Origin: Methylobacter sp. | GTDB lineage: Bacteria; Pseudomonadota; Gammaproteobacteria; Methylococcales; Methylomonadaceae | NCBI GenBank assembly: GCA_028716975.1 | Contig: JAQUOU010000001.1 | Span: 370,638 to 434,637, forward strand | Direction of reading: 5' to 3' | DNA: 64,000 nt | Shown: positions 36,557-45,605 of the stretch, one piece after another | How the letters are laid out: every line of letters starts with the position of its first letter | Position numbering within the stretch: the first letter of the stretch is position 1 | The notes under the pieces: model-generated | Told to the model about the DNA's origin: nothing | The model's database searches: none | The model's input: only the letters and a program-made list of their open reading frames with translations | Program-made: the position numbers and the translations under genes

Positions 36557-37609
36557 ATGGCGAATAAAGTTACTTTAACTCAGTTCATTATTGAGCAGCA
36601 GCGTGAACTGCCGGGCGTATCAGGCACGTTTACTTCATTACTTAACGATATTGTTACAGCCTGCAAGAAAATTTCCCACCTGGTTAACCGGGGCGAGCTG
36701 ATTGGCGTGCTGGGTAGCGCCGGTTCCGAGAATGTCCAGGGAGAAGTGCAAAAGAAACTGGATATCATTACCCACGATATTATGGTGAATGCGCTGTGCT
36801 GGACGGGTCATCTGGCAGGCATGGCATCGGAAGAAGTTGAGGATTTAATCAAAATTCCCGAGCAATATCCCAAAGGTAAATACCTGGCATTGTTCGATCC
36901 GCTGGACGGCTCGTCGAATATTGATATTAACCTGGCGGTAGGAACGATTTTTTCGATTCTGCGCTGCCGTGAGGGTGTCGAGCCTTCAGTGGAAGATTTT
37001 TTGCGCAAGGGCTCCGAACAGGTGTGCGCCGGTTTTGTGCTTTACGGCCCGTCAACCATGATGGTTTTAACTACCGGACACGGTGTTAACGGCTTTACAC
37101 TGGATCAGGATATAGGCGAATTCATTCTGACCCATCCTACGATGAGAATTCCAGCTGAAACCGGCGAATTCGCCATTAATATGTCCAATCAGCGCTTTTG
37201 GGAACCACCGGTTCAGCGTTATATTGAGGAATGTTTACAGGGCGAGGCTGGCCCGCGCGGGAAAAATTTTAATATGCGCTGGGTGGCTTCTATGGTTGCC
37301 GAGGTGTACCGCATTCTCACGCGTGGCGGCGTGTTTTTGTATCCTTTTGATTTACGCGATCCTAGCAGGGCCGGCAAGCTTCGCATTATGTATGAAGCCA
37401 ACCCGATGGCTTTTATTATTGAACAGGCAGGTGGAGCATGTTCGACGGGCCGCGAGCGCATACTGGATATAAAACCGCAAAGCCTTCATCAACGAGTACC
37501 CGTGATTCTGGGTTCTAAAAATGAGGTTGAAAGAATTATCGGTTATCATGAAGAAGGTGCGCAATACAGCGTTAACTCCGGATTAACGCCCGCTTTGAAT
37601 GAGGATTAA
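36557..37609 (+). CDS. fbp: Fructose-1,6-bisphosphatase class 1
   Basis: The 350-residue protein carries the metal- and phosphate-binding motif [19 protein letters not shown], the [10 protein letters not shown] segment and the active-site region [11 protein letters not shown]. It dephosphorylates fructose-1,6-bisphosphate for gluconeogenesis and, in methylotrophs, for regenerating RuMP intermediates. It is slightly longer than E. coli Fbp (332). It stands alone with MITE copy 3 upstream and hairpins downstream (37627-37660 and 37717-37749). Confidence 0.97.
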   Translation: MANKVTLTQFIIEQQRELPGVSGTFTSLLNDIVTACKKISHLVNRGELIGVLGSAGSENVQGEVQKKLDIITHDIMVNALCWTGHLAGMASEEVEDLIKIPEQYPKGKYLALFDPLDGSSNIDINLAVGTIFSILRCREGVEPSVEDFLRKGSEQVCAGFVLYGPSTMMVLTTGHGVNGFTLDQDIGEFILTHPTMRIPAETGEFAINMSNQRFWEPPVQRYIEECLQGEAGPRGKNFNMRWVASMVAEVYRILTRGGVFLYPFDLRDPSRAGKLRIMYEANPMAFIIEQAGGACSTGRERILDIKPQSLHQRVPVILGSKNEVERIIGYHEEGAQYSVNSGLTPALNED

Positions 37610-37626
37610 CCCGGCCATAGTGCCCT

Positions 37627-37660
37627 GCAAGCCTTATCAATGGAATTGATGAGGGCTTGC
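37627..37660. terminator. Long hairpin after fbp
   Basis: GCAAGCC/GGCTTGC with the inner stem TTATCAAT/ATTGATGA closes on a GGA loop, a near-perfect 34-base hairpin. No T-run follows, so it could be a Rho-type or processing structure rather than a classical terminator. Confidence 0.5.
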
Positions 37661-37716
37661 ATCATCTCGATAGCAGCGAATAAAGCAGATATATTTTTTA
37701 CCGTATTCGCTGTATT

Positions 37717-37749
37717 AAAAGTTGACTTTAAATAGAATCAACTTTTTTA
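37717..37749 (+). terminator. Intrinsic terminator-like hairpin between fbp and DUF2892 gene
   Basis: AAAAGTTGA and TCAACTTTT form a 9-pair stem with loop CTTTAAATAGAA, then a short T-run. It reads as a plus-strand terminator for fbp and touches the stop of the convergent DUF2892 gene. Confidence 0.6.
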
Positions 37750-38154
37750 AAGCCGGGCTTTTAGCGCGTATTTTTCACGATCGATTTCTCCCCGTGTACG
37801 AATACCAAGCCGGCGCAGTATGGGCAGGGGAGGACACCATCCTTGTAATCCATGCTGTAAAAGAAACGGCAGAACAATACTCGGTAACAAAAACCATTTT
37901 CGATTAACAGTCAAGCCAAGGGCCAAGCCGGTTAGCGCCAAAGTAGATGCATTGACCTCAAGCACCCGTTCTACGTCCCATTCCTTATCCAGCATTTTAA
38001 TACGTTCAAGGATTTCTGCCTTGTTTTTGACCTTATAACGTTGAATGTTTATATCCGTTTGATGATCTATTTCTTCGTTCACATGGGCAGCAGTGGAGCT
38101 GCGGACGCGATCCAAACTTGAGCTTGTTGGATTTTCAGCATTAAATACAGACAT
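37747..38154 (-). CDS. DUF2892 inner-membrane protein
   Basis: The 135-residue protein has a polar first half (VNEEIDHQTDINIQRYKV and a coiled-coil-like KAEILERIKMLDKEWD) and then two hydrophobic segments around residues 70-105, ending GWCPPLPILRRLGIRTRGEIDREK, which is typical of DUF2892. Stand-alone DUF2892 proteins are of unknown role; the domain also occurs fused to rhodaneses. A perfect AGGAGG ribosome site lies upstream of the ATG, so expression may be strong. It is convergent with fbp. Confidence 0.8.
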   Translation of the reverse strand: MSVFNAENPTSSSLDRVRSSTAAHVNEEIDHQTDINIQRYKVKNKAEILERIKMLDKEWDVERVLEVNASTLALTGLALGLTVNRKWFLLPSIVLPFLLQHGLQGWCPPLPILRRLGIRTRGEIDREKYALKARL

Positions 38155-38431
38155 ATAAGCCTCCTATTAAAAATATTGAAAACTTCTTGTCGCCTACTCA
38201 GCACTATCTATTAATTACCCTAAGCCCTTGCTTCATATTCCGGCAATATCAAGATAATTAACGTCTTAACTGTTTACATAAACCGGATATCCAGTTTTTA
38301 TATCTCATTAATGTTGACAGACGGTCTTACAAGAAGTTTCGATATAGCTAACCTAATGCCTGGATTTATTAGCGATATGGCGGGTTTTAAAATGCAAATG
38401 TATTACGAATAATATTGTTCCCTGTTTTCTT

Positions 38432-39274
38432 TTACTCTCCCACCAGCTCGTGTATTCGATAAAAACCTTCGCCATTATTCCCCAAAATTTTGGCTAATAC
38501 AGGCAAAGCCTGCTGCATATCGATGGTTAAAGTCCAAGGAGGATTTACTACAATCATGCCGCTGGAGGTCATGCCGTGTAGACTGGTATCCGCTTTAATG
38601 CCCAGCTCGAATAACTGCACATTTTTTATGCCGCCGGCTTGAATGTTCTGTTCTAATTCCTGGATGCGACTGCGTTCCACGACGGGATACCAGAGAGCAT
38701 AAACGCCGCCGGCAAAACGCTTGTGCATTTTAATCAACGCCTCGGCAACCTGCGTATAGTCGCTTTTAATTTCATAAGAAGGATCAATTAACACCAGTCC
38801 ACGGCGTTCATTGGGCGGTAATAATCCTATGCAGCTTTGTAAGCCATCGGCATGAAACGCTTTAATACGCCGGTTTTTGTTAATGACAGCGGTTAATAGG
38901 GTAATTTCCATTGAATGCAATTCATACAAAAACAGCCGGTCCTGAGTACGCAATAACTGTTTTATAATTAATGGCGACCCGGGATAGCGGGTCAGTTGAT
39001 CAGAATTGTTAAATTGTTTGATAATATTCACATAGCGAGCAACGCATTCCGGTAAATCGTCACGCCGCCATAGCTTGCTGATGCCATTTTCAAATTCCCT
39101 GTTTGTTAATGCATAGCCCTCATCCAGCGCATATTGTCCGGGGCCTGCATGAGTATCAATACAACAGAAAGGTTTATCCTTTTTGCTTAAATGTTCAAGA
39201 ATTCGTATGAGAACCAGATGTTTTAAAACATCAGCAAAATTTCCCGCATGAAATGAATGTCGATAACTGAGCAT
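38432..39274 (-). CDS. rlmJ: 23S rRNA (adenine(2030)-N6)-methyltransferase RlmJ
   Basis: The 280-residue protein begins MLSYRHSFHAGNFADVLKH, the distinctive N-terminus of RlmJ, with SAM-binding CIDTHAGPGQYAL and the catalytic DPSYE (a DPPY-type motif with Ser in place of one Pro). Length matches E. coli RlmJ (280). It methylates A2030 of 23S rRNA. The gene next on the same strand encodes a DUF155 protein 43 bases away, but no functional link is known. Confidence 0.95.
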   Translation of the reverse strand: MLSYRHSFHAGNFADVLKHLVLIRILEHLSKKDKPFCCIDTHAGPGQYALDEGYALTNREFENGISKLWRRDDLPECVARYVNIIKQFNNSDQLTRYPGSPLIIKQLLRTQDRLFLYELHSMEITLLTAVINKNRRIKAFHADGLQSCIGLLPPNERRGLVLIDPSYEIKSDYTQVAEALIKMHKRFAGGVYALWYPVVERSRIQELEQNIQAGGIKNVQLFELGIKADTSLHGMTSSGMIVVNPPWTLTIDMQQALPVLAKILGNNGEGFYRIHELVGE

Positions 39275-39316
39275 GAAAAAACGTGGGGTTATAACCGGAG
39301 AGGGCAGTGCTTATTT

Positions 39317-40111
39317 TCAGAGTATTTTCTCTACTATGGTCATGCCTATTTCAAAAGCGATCAAACAGATAATAATCCATTCCAGTGTCGATGAATGTCT
39401 ATGTTTTTGCTCATCCGCCAGCATCTCGAATAACTCATAAATAGTTTCCAGTTTTTTTGAAAGGACAGCAGTCCTTTGGGATATCTCCAGGTATTTTGCA
39501 GCGATATTGTAAAAAGTGTCATATTCAGGATATTCCCAAAAAAAGTCAGGCGTATCAAGCAAGTCATAATTTAAAATGATATCGCTTTTGGTCAAAAAAA
39601 GTTGGCCGCGGATTTTGGCTATTTCATGTCGGCTTAAGTTAATCCTTCCATCTTTAGCTAACGATTTTGGAATGTAGTTGGTATTGTTGATGGTTGTTAT
39701 GGCATTGGCTTCAAATGAAGCCAGTTTTATCGACTGCGCCATGCCTTGGGATAGTGAAAAAATCAGCATGGGATCTGAAGACTCGATTTCAATATGATCT
39801 TCAACTATGCGGGTAGTTGGGCAATCAAGGGCAAAGGTGAAGTTATCTTCCTCCATAGTATCCAGCGGATTTTCCGCATAATCCCATAACAGTTGATGGA
39901 GTTTTTCCTGCCGTTCGAAGCCGATATTCCAATGCACAATAGCGCCATAGGCAAAAATAACCGACCAGCTTTGATTATCCTCAATCATCAAGGCGCCTTT
40001 AATATTCCTTAACTGATCGGTGTCCGGCATTAATTCGGCTAAGGCATTCATATTAAAACGTTGCGCCAGACAATAGGCTGCACATTGCTTGATTGGCTGG
40101 TTTTCAGGCAT
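39317..40111 (-). CDS. RMD1/DUF155 family protein
   Basis: The 264-residue protein has the DUF155 pattern: a mixed N-terminal region (YCLAQRFNMNALAEL, AVIVHW-like YGAIVHWNIG, EDNFTF), helical YDTFYNIAAKYLEISQRTAVLSKKLETIYELFEMLAD, and a C-terminal membrane span at about 245-264 (LEWIIICLIAFEIGMTIVEKIL). In yeast and plants the family (RMD1/RMD8, RETARDED-like) acts at organelle membranes; the bacterial role is unknown. It is likely tail-anchored in the inner membrane. Confidence 0.8.
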   Translation of the reverse strand: MPENQPIKQCAAYCLAQRFNMNALAELMPDTDQLRNIKGALMIEDNQSWSVIFAYGAIVHWNIGFERQEKLHQLLWDYAENPLDTMEEDNFTFALDCPTTRIVEDHIEIESSDPMLIFSLSQGMAQSIKLASFEANAITTINNTNYIPKSLAKDGRINLSRHEIAKIRGQLFLTKSDIILNYDLLDTPDFFWEYPEYDTFYNIAAKYLEISQRTAVLSKKLETIYELFEMLADEQKHRHSSTLEWIIICLIAFEIGMTIVEKIL

Positions 40112-40241
40112 AAAAGGTCATTGAAAGTGCTCCTGCATATAGCGCAGATTAATAATCGGGATGGCGTTTCATCGAGGGTAACGGAGGCAAAGAAATAATT
40201 ATTTGCCGATCAATCAGAATTAAGTCTGATGCTAAAAAAAT

Positions 40242-40667
40242 TTAATTGTCTGAAATTTTTACTAGCCAGCCATTCTCCAGTTCACAATGGGAAGTTTTAG
40301 CGCTCACCTTAACATTTATTCGGGCTGCGGTGTTTTTTAGGGAGCTGGGTAATTTGCCTTTTACTACATAAAAAGGCTCTTTATATTCCGCAGTAACTGC
40401 AACAGGAATTGCTTTTACCGTTACGGTAATTTGCTCAGGTTTTTGAATATTGAAAGCCAAAAAAGAAAATTCGGCTTCCGGTGCAACAGTAGCTAAATGT
40501 GGAGGTAAAAATTTAGCCAATTGCGGTTTTATACAGGCTCCTCCGCTATTGGTTTCACCTCTGTTACTGTTACCGCCATGGCCGCTATGATGCTCCACGG
40601 CATGGACCGCAATACTGTTTAAAAAATAAACAATAAAAAAAATGGCTGTTAATCTTAATTTTCTCAT
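40242..40667 (-). CDS. Secreted protein with His-rich N-terminus (unknown)
   Basis: The 141-residue protein has a signal peptide (to about residue 24, VHAVE) and then HHSGHGGNSN, a short His cluster, followed by a beta-rich part with two cysteines (ACIKPQ and SHCELENG) that may pair. I do not recognise the family. It looks like a periplasmic, perhaps metal-binding, protein. AGAAGG precedes the ATG. It stands alone next to a 728-base gap. Confidence 0.65.
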   Translation of the reverse strand: MRKLRLTAIFFIVYFLNSIAVHAVEHHSGHGGNSNRGETNSGGACIKPQLAKFLPPHLATVAPEAEFSFLAFNIQKPEQITVTVKAIPVAVTAEYKEPFYVVKGKLPSSLKNTAARINVKVSAKTSHCELENGWLVKISDN

Positions 40668-40814
40668 ATTCTTACCTTCTATTATTATTTTTGTTGCGTA
40701 AATGAGTAGGGTTTTGCCTTGTGCTTTTAATCTGCGAGTAGATTGCTGCCTAAGCTCAAAAGTTTAAAACAATTTTAAGTTTCTTGTTAACCGAATGATC
40801 AATTTATATTTATA

Positions 40815-40830
40815 GAAAATGATCATTTTC
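40815..40830. promoter_or_regulatory. Perfect 16-base palindrome GAAAATGATCATTTTC
   Basis: The site is a fully symmetric 16-base sequence in the 728-base gap between the divergent His-rich secreted protein gene and the PEP-CTERM gene. It could be an operator; its Fur-like appearance (AATGATCATT) is not close enough to assign a regulator. Confidence 0.35.
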
Positions 40831-41217
40831 AAAAAAGGATTTTACAGCTATAAAAATCATCAAATTTAAAGCTATGAGCATGCAAGAAAATTGATGAAGC
40901 GTCCCGTTCTTTTTCTGGAAACATACAAAGCCTTGTTGAAAGATCAGCCTAATTGCAGACAAATGCAATATTTAAATCAGAAAATCGGCGAATTGACTTG
41001 AATTTAAGTTAAGTCACTGCGTAAAAAATAAGTTGTCGATATACTTTACAGACCTTTGATCGTCATCTTTGCAAATGTATATAGATTTGTAAGGGATAGT
41101 AAAAATTTCTCGCTACGTAAGCATAAACTGTCAGGATATTTTGCATTTCTGCCGAGGAAATACGGGATTTAAAAAGATTGCTTTCATAAGTGTATGATAT
41201 TTATCTAATAAAAAATA

Positions 41218-41234
41218 TGGCATGTAATGTGCTT
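41218..41234 (+). promoter_or_regulatory. Sigma-54-like -24/-12 promoter
   Basis: TGGCATG, then TGCTT, with GG and GC separated by exactly ten bases, matches the TGGCACG-N-TTGCW sigma-54 pattern except for minor changes. It lies about 160 bases before the PEP-CTERM gene. PEP-CTERM genes in several bacteria are controlled by RpoN with PrsK/PrsR. Confidence 0.45.
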
Positions 41235-41395
41235 ATAGATAATTTGTACATAAGGCCATACGGATTAAACTAAAGTCCAGCCTTAGTAGTACACAGAATG
41301 CCACACCTATTGTGAAACAGGGCCGGAAAGTTACAGATCTCAGGTTAATTTGAGATGGCTGAATTGCATTTCTTAACAATTAAAGTAATGCAGCG

Positions 41396-41989
41396 ATGAA
41401 AACACAAACAAAGAATATTATATTGAATTTATCATTTATGGGCCTGTTGACAGCGAGTATTTCTGCTCAGGCTAGTTTCATAGTCGATACTAAAATAGGT
41501 CAAGCCCTCCTTGGCAACTCCAGTGATGCTACAGAACTGGCTGCTATAGAATCAGCTTCAGGTATAAGCGATTTAACTTTAGATTTTAAGACGAGTGCTT
41601 TCACCGTCTTACAGAATCCAGGAACAACTGATCAATGGTATATTGATATTACTCCGAATGCGCCGGGTTACTTTCTACTGAAATTTGGCATAGGCGGCAC
41701 CAGCGCTACGGCCGATACTTTCTTCTTTCAAAACCTAAACGATCTTACGAAACTGGTGTGGTCTAACAGCCAAGTGCAATTTCTTACAGGTGGCGATTGC
41801 GGCGCTCACAATCAAAATGCCTGTAATACCGGTCGCCTGAGTCATTACAATCTTTATAACAGCGGCACGCCCCCCACTCAAGATGTGGACCCTATTCCAG
41901 AACCGGCATCAGTTTTGTTGCTTGGCATGGGGTTATTAGGATGGATGGGCTTCTTTCGCAGACAATCAAAATCAGCATTGACAGCTTAA
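41396..41989 (+). CDS. PEP-CTERM exported protein
   Basis: The 197-residue protein has a signal peptide (to about residue 27, QASF) and a C-terminal sorting signal: IPEPASVLLLGMGLLGWMGF then RRQ. Such proteins are exported, cut by an exosortase (EpsH/XrtA) and tied to exopolysaccharide or extracellular matrix. The middle is Thr/Ser/Asn-rich beta-type sequence with no known domain; two cysteines (GGDCGAHNQNAC) may pair. No exosortase gene is in the window. A terminator follows at 42117-42144. Confidence 0.88.
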   Translation: MKTQTKNIILNLSFMGLLTASISAQASFIVDTKIGQALLGNSSDATELAAIESASGISDLTLDFKTSAFTVLQNPGTTDQWYIDITPNAPGYFLLKFGIGGTSATADTFFFQNLNDLTKLVWSNSQVQFLTGGDCGAHNQNACNTGRLSHYNLYNSGTPPTQDVDPIPEPASVLLLGMGLLGWMGFFRRQSKSALTA

Positions 41990-42116
41990 AATTTTAGTAA
42001 GATATTATCGAAACGGAAGCCCTATTCCTTTATATTATTGATTCACATAATAGAAATAGTTTAGCTGTAAATGTTAGGTTATTACCTGACTTGATTAAAA
42101 ATCAAAGTGAGACATA

Positions 42117-42144
42117 AAGAAGGGTGCTTAAGGCATCCTTTTTT
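42117..42144 (+). terminator. Intrinsic terminator after PEP-CTERM gene
   Basis: AGGGTGC-TTAAG-GCATCCT with one G-T wobble is followed by TTTTTT, a classical terminator for the plus-strand PEP-CTERM transcript. The rest of the 41990-42327 gap holds no gene. Confidence 0.75.
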
Positions 42145-42327
42145 ATGCCTATTCTGATGATACGTAAAAGAACAGATATATGTTTTATATGCAATATATT
42201 GTGGTTCAGTAAAACTTACAGAGCTGTATAGTCGGCTTGCATAACATTTTTTAAAGTCAGAATAAAATTGCGAGAGTAAATTTCCCGCTAACTGATTTTT
42301 TTTGTAAGATGCCGATTAAATGCGAGT

Positions 42328-42855
42328 TTAAGGGCGGCGCGCGCCAATAAATCTTCTGTGCCAGTAAGGATTCTTAAGACTGGATACCAATACTTTTCCG
42401 GTGCGACGGCTGGGCGCATGGATAAAGCTATTATTATCGATATAAATACCTACATGGGAGAAAGCTCCGCCGTCAATATTGAAGAAAACCAGGTCGCCGG
42501 CATGAAGATTACTGTTTGGTATTTGCGGCAGGGAGCGCGCCATCTCTTGAGCCGTGCGCGGTAACAATACGCCATAGCGCTCATAAACATGTTTGACAAA
42601 ACCGCTGCAATCGAAGCCTTGCGCCGGTGAATCTTTACCATACTGATAAGCAATTCCCTGCAAACTCAAGGCGTATTCTGTCACTGGCTGTGCTGCGGGT
42701 TTTATTTCAGGAACACTGGCGCAGCCTGAAAATAAAACAATTACCAAGGATAAAATAAATCGATGGCAGAAAAACCCATTGCTTTTATTTAGGGAACTCT
42801 TCAATTTATTTTTATCTAATTGATTGATGCTTATGCCTAAAAAGCAGCGTATCAC
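42328..42855 (-). CDS. NlpC/P60 cell-wall endopeptidase lipoprotein
   Basis: The 175-residue protein has a hydrophobic signal ending in LFSGC with lipid-bearing C45, and an NlpC/P60 domain with catalytic C83 (FDCSGFV), histidines in SHVGIY and HAPSR, and the GDLVFFN motif. This fold is a cysteine peptidase that trims peptidoglycan cross-links in the periplasm. The N-terminus before the signal is unusually long (about 30 residues), so the real start may be downstream at a non-ATG codon. It stands alone, convergent with PEP-CTERM. Confidence 0.9.
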   Translation of the reverse strand: MIRCFLGISINQLDKNKLKSSLNKSNGFFCHRFILSLVIVLFSGCASVPEIKPAAQPVTEYALSLQGIAYQYGKDSPAQGFDCSGFVKHVYERYGVLLPRTAQEMARSLPQIPNSNLHAGDLVFFNIDGGAFSHVGIYIDNNSFIHAPSRRTGKVLVSSLKNPYWHRRFIGARRP

Positions 42856-42976
42856 AGGCTAATGGAATGCACGGCTTTTAATTAAACATTTCTATTGCAC
42901 TGATGTTTTTAAAAGACTAGGCTAAAGAATTGAAAACGACTCAGTCAAGAGACTCGGTCAAAGCAGGAGAAAGAAA

Positions 42977-44497
42977 ATGCTTTATATCGCCCCGAATCAG
43001 GCTGGCAGTAAAATTAATTTTAAACCCCGCTATGAAAATTTTATTGGCGGCAACTGGATTGCTCCGGTTAAAGGCCGGTATTTTGAAAATTTAAGCCCGG
43101 TTAATGGCAAAGTTTTCTGTGAAATACCCCGTTCGACGGCTGAAGATATCCAGTTGGCACTGGATGCGGCTCATGTAGCGAAAGATGCCTGGGGAAAAAC
43201 ATCAGTTACAAATCGATCGAATTGTTTACTAAAAATTGCTGACCGTATAGAAGCTAACCTTGAAGCATTAGCGGTTGCTGAAACCTGGGATAATGGCAAG
43301 GCAATACGCGAAACTCTGGCCGCCGATATACCCTTGGCAGTTGATCACTTTCGTTACTTTGCCGGATGTATTCGCGCTCAGGAAGGCTCTATTGGTGAAA
43401 TTGACGAAAACACAATCGCTTATCATTTCCACGAGCCTTTGGGGGTCGTAGGCCAGATCATTCCATGGAATTTTCCTTTGTTAATGGCCTGTTGGAAATT
43501 AGCGCCAGCCATAGCCGCGGGCAACTGCGTCGTTTTAAAACCGGCCGAACAAACACCGGCTTCTATTTTAGTGCTGATGGAAATCATCGGCGATTTAGTG
43601 CCGCCTGGGGTAATCAATATTGTCAACGGATTCGGGTCGGAAGCTGGACAGGCACTGGCCAGCAGCTCCTGTATCGCTAAAATAGCATTTACCGGATCGA
43701 CACCTGTAGGCTCACGTATTCTAAAATGCGCCGCAGAAAGCATTATTCCTTCCACCGTTGAGTTAGGCGGAAAATCGCCTAATATTTTTTTCGAGGATGT
43801 ACTGGACCAGGAAGACGTATTTGTCAGCAAATGCATAGAAGGCGCAGTACTGGGGTTTTTTAATCAGGGTGAAGTCTGCACTTGTCCGTCTCGCCTGTTA
43901 ATCCAGGAGTCAATCTATTCTGAATTTATCGCTAAAGTGGTCAAGCGCGCCAGGGAGATTAAACGCGGTCATCCGCTGGATACAGAAACTATGGTAGGAG
44001 CCCAGGCTTCCAAGCAGCAGTTCGATAAAATTCTTGATTATGTACAAATAGGTAAAGATGAAGGGGCTGAAGTATTAATAGGCGGTGAAATTGAAGCTCT
44101 AGGCGGCGATTTGTCTGAAGGTTTTTATATTCAGCCGACTTTACTGAAAGGCGATAACAGCATGCGCGTCTTTCAGGAAGAAATTTTTGGCCCTGTGCTG
44201 TCAGTAACAACGTTTAAGGATGAAGCTGAAGCTTTGGCTATTGCGAATGACACCCAGTTTGGCCTCGGGGCCGGTCTCTGGACACGCGATATGAACCGTG
44301 CGTATCGCATGGGACGTGGCATTCAAGCAGGACGGGTATGGACAAATTGTTATCATAACTATCCAGCTCATGCGGCTTTCGGCGGTTATAAAAAATCAGG
44401 CGTAGGCCGTGAGAATCATAAAATGATGCTGGATCATTATCAGCAAACTAAAAATATACTGGTCAGTTACGATATTAATCCTTTAGGTTTTTTCTAG
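42977..44497 (+). CDS. Aldehyde dehydrogenase (ExaC/AldB-like)
   Basis: The 506-residue NAD-linked enzyme has the ALDH signatures [32 protein letters not shown] (general base E262) and the catalytic C301 in [12 protein letters not shown]. The CTCPSR sequence and C-terminal [21 protein letters not shown] fit the ExaC/AldB branch that oxidises acetaldehyde and similar aldehydes. In a methylotroph it could also handle C2 or higher aldehydes; formaldehyde is not implied. A strong AGGAG ribosome site precedes the ATG. It ends 13 bases before the convergent folP stop. Confidence 0.95.
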   Translation: MLYIAPNQAGSKINFKPRYENFIGGNWIAPVKGRYFENLSPVNGKVFCEIPRSTAEDIQLALDAAHVAKDAWGKTSVTNRSNCLLKIADRIEANLEALAVAETWDNGKAIRETLAADIPLAVDHFRYFAGCIRAQEGSIGEIDENTIAYHFHEPLGVVGQIIPWNFPLLMACWKLAPAIAAGNCVVLKPAEQTPASILVLMEIIGDLVPPGVINIVNGFGSEAGQALASSSCIAKIAFTGSTPVGSRILKCAAESIIPSTVELGGKSPNIFFEDVLDQEDVFVSKCIEGAVLGFFNQGEVCTCPSRLLIQESIYSEFIAKVVKRAREIKRGHPLDTETMVGAQASKQQFDKILDYVQIGKDEGAEVLIGGEIEALGGDLSEGFYIQPTLLKGDNSMRVFQEEIFGPVLSVTTFKDEAEALAIANDTQFGLGAGLWTRDMNRAYRMGRGIQAGRVWTNCYHNYPAHAAFGGYKKSGVGRENHKMMLDHYQQTKNILVSYDINPLGFF

Positions 44498-44510
44498 AGC
44501 ATTTTGCTTG

Positions 44511-45347
44511 CTACTGCATTAGCAGCATCTTCCGGCTCTGCTTGATTGCCCAAGCAACATCAATTGCCTGTTTGTTTTCTTTAATATCATGCACCCGGAA
44601 CATCTGTACCCCAGCCATAACGCCTAATGCCGTTGTTACGGCCGTGGCTGTCACCAGTTCCGCAGGTTCTGAAACCTCGCAGATTGTCCCCATAAAACGT
44701 TTACGGCTGGCGCCTAAAAGAACGGGAAAGCCCATTGCCGCAAATGCATCAAGATGCGCCAATAAATTAATATTATCCTGCTTGCGTTTACCAAAACCTA
44801 TACCCGGATCTATGGCTATTTTTGCCGGTTTAATCCCGGCATTTAATGCCGCATTAATCCTTTCTTTTAAAGCATTGATGACTTCCTGCACCACATCATC
44901 ATAATGAGGATCATTCTGCATGGTTTTGGGTGATCCCTTACTATGCATTAAAATAATCGATACCCCTCTTTCCGCAGCTAGAAGTAATATGGCTTCATCA
45001 TTTTGGCCTGCTGAAATATCGTTGATAATATCGGCTCCGGCATCCAGTGCGGCTTTCGCAACTTCGCTTAAAGTTGTGTCAATGCTGATTGGCATAGTAT
45101 CCTGAATCTGCCTAATTGCCTTAATAACAGGAACCACCCGTTGAATTTGTTCTGCAGCGGCAACCGGAGCAGCGCCCGGCCGTGTTGATTCTCCGCCAAG
45201 ATCAATAATATCCGCGCCTTGGGCAATCATAAGTTCAGCCTGCTGCAAGGCGGCGTTAATAGTTGCATATTTGCCGCCATCCGAGAAACTATCCGGCGTC
45301 ACATTTAAAATTCCCATAAGCAGGGGCTTGTTGATATGGCTGAACAT
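44511..45347 (-). CDS. folP: Dihydropteroate synthase
   Basis: The 278-residue TIM-barrel enzyme has NVTPDSFSDGGKY and IDLGGESTRPGA, and the DPGIGFGK phosphate/pterin site. It joins dihydropterin pyrophosphate and p-aminobenzoate in folate synthesis. It diverges from a DUF6513 DHPS-like gene of the methanopterin-type operon, so folate and archaeal-type C1 cofactor genes sit back to back. Convergent with the aldehyde dehydrogenase. Confidence 0.97.
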   Translation of the reverse strand: MFSHINKPLLMGILNVTPDSFSDGGKYATINAALQQAELMIAQGADIIDLGGESTRPGAAPVAAAEQIQRVVPVIKAIRQIQDTMPISIDTTLSEVAKAALDAGADIINDISAGQNDEAILLLAAERGVSIILMHSKGSPKTMQNDPHYDDVVQEVINALKERINAALNAGIKPAKIAIDPGIGFGKRKQDNINLLAHLDAFAAMGFPVLLGASRKRFMGTICEVSEPAELVTATAVTTALGVMAGVQMFRVHDIKENKQAIDVAWAIKQSRKMLLMQ

Positions 45348-45605
45348 TTTTAAAAATTCCTGTGTGCGAAATCCAAGCAGGGCTTCAGGTATAATAAAAA
45401 AGTACTTTCTATTCGATGAGGGTAATAAAAAATTCTTCTTTAGCCTGGTATCAAGCCTCCGGTCATTATATAGAAGAATGTCGGTATCCTGGTAAGCCTC
45501 GATATAATGAAGAGAGTAATAAAATATGTACTTTTGAACACGTTAAAATCGTAGTTGCACCGGACGATTAAATATTCTAGCTAAAGAATGGCTTAAGTCT
45601 TAAAC

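Larger units (their letters stand above)
40668..41395. other. Long divergent gap before PEP-CTERM gene
   Basis: 728 bases without a gene. It holds the palindrome at 40815 and the sigma-54-like site at 41218. I saw no small frame with a ribosome site. Confidence 0.4.

Noticed and set aside
41357..41375. TGGCTGAATTGCAT before the PEP-CTERM start as a sigma-54 site
   Set aside because: GG to GC spacing is seven bases rather than ten.
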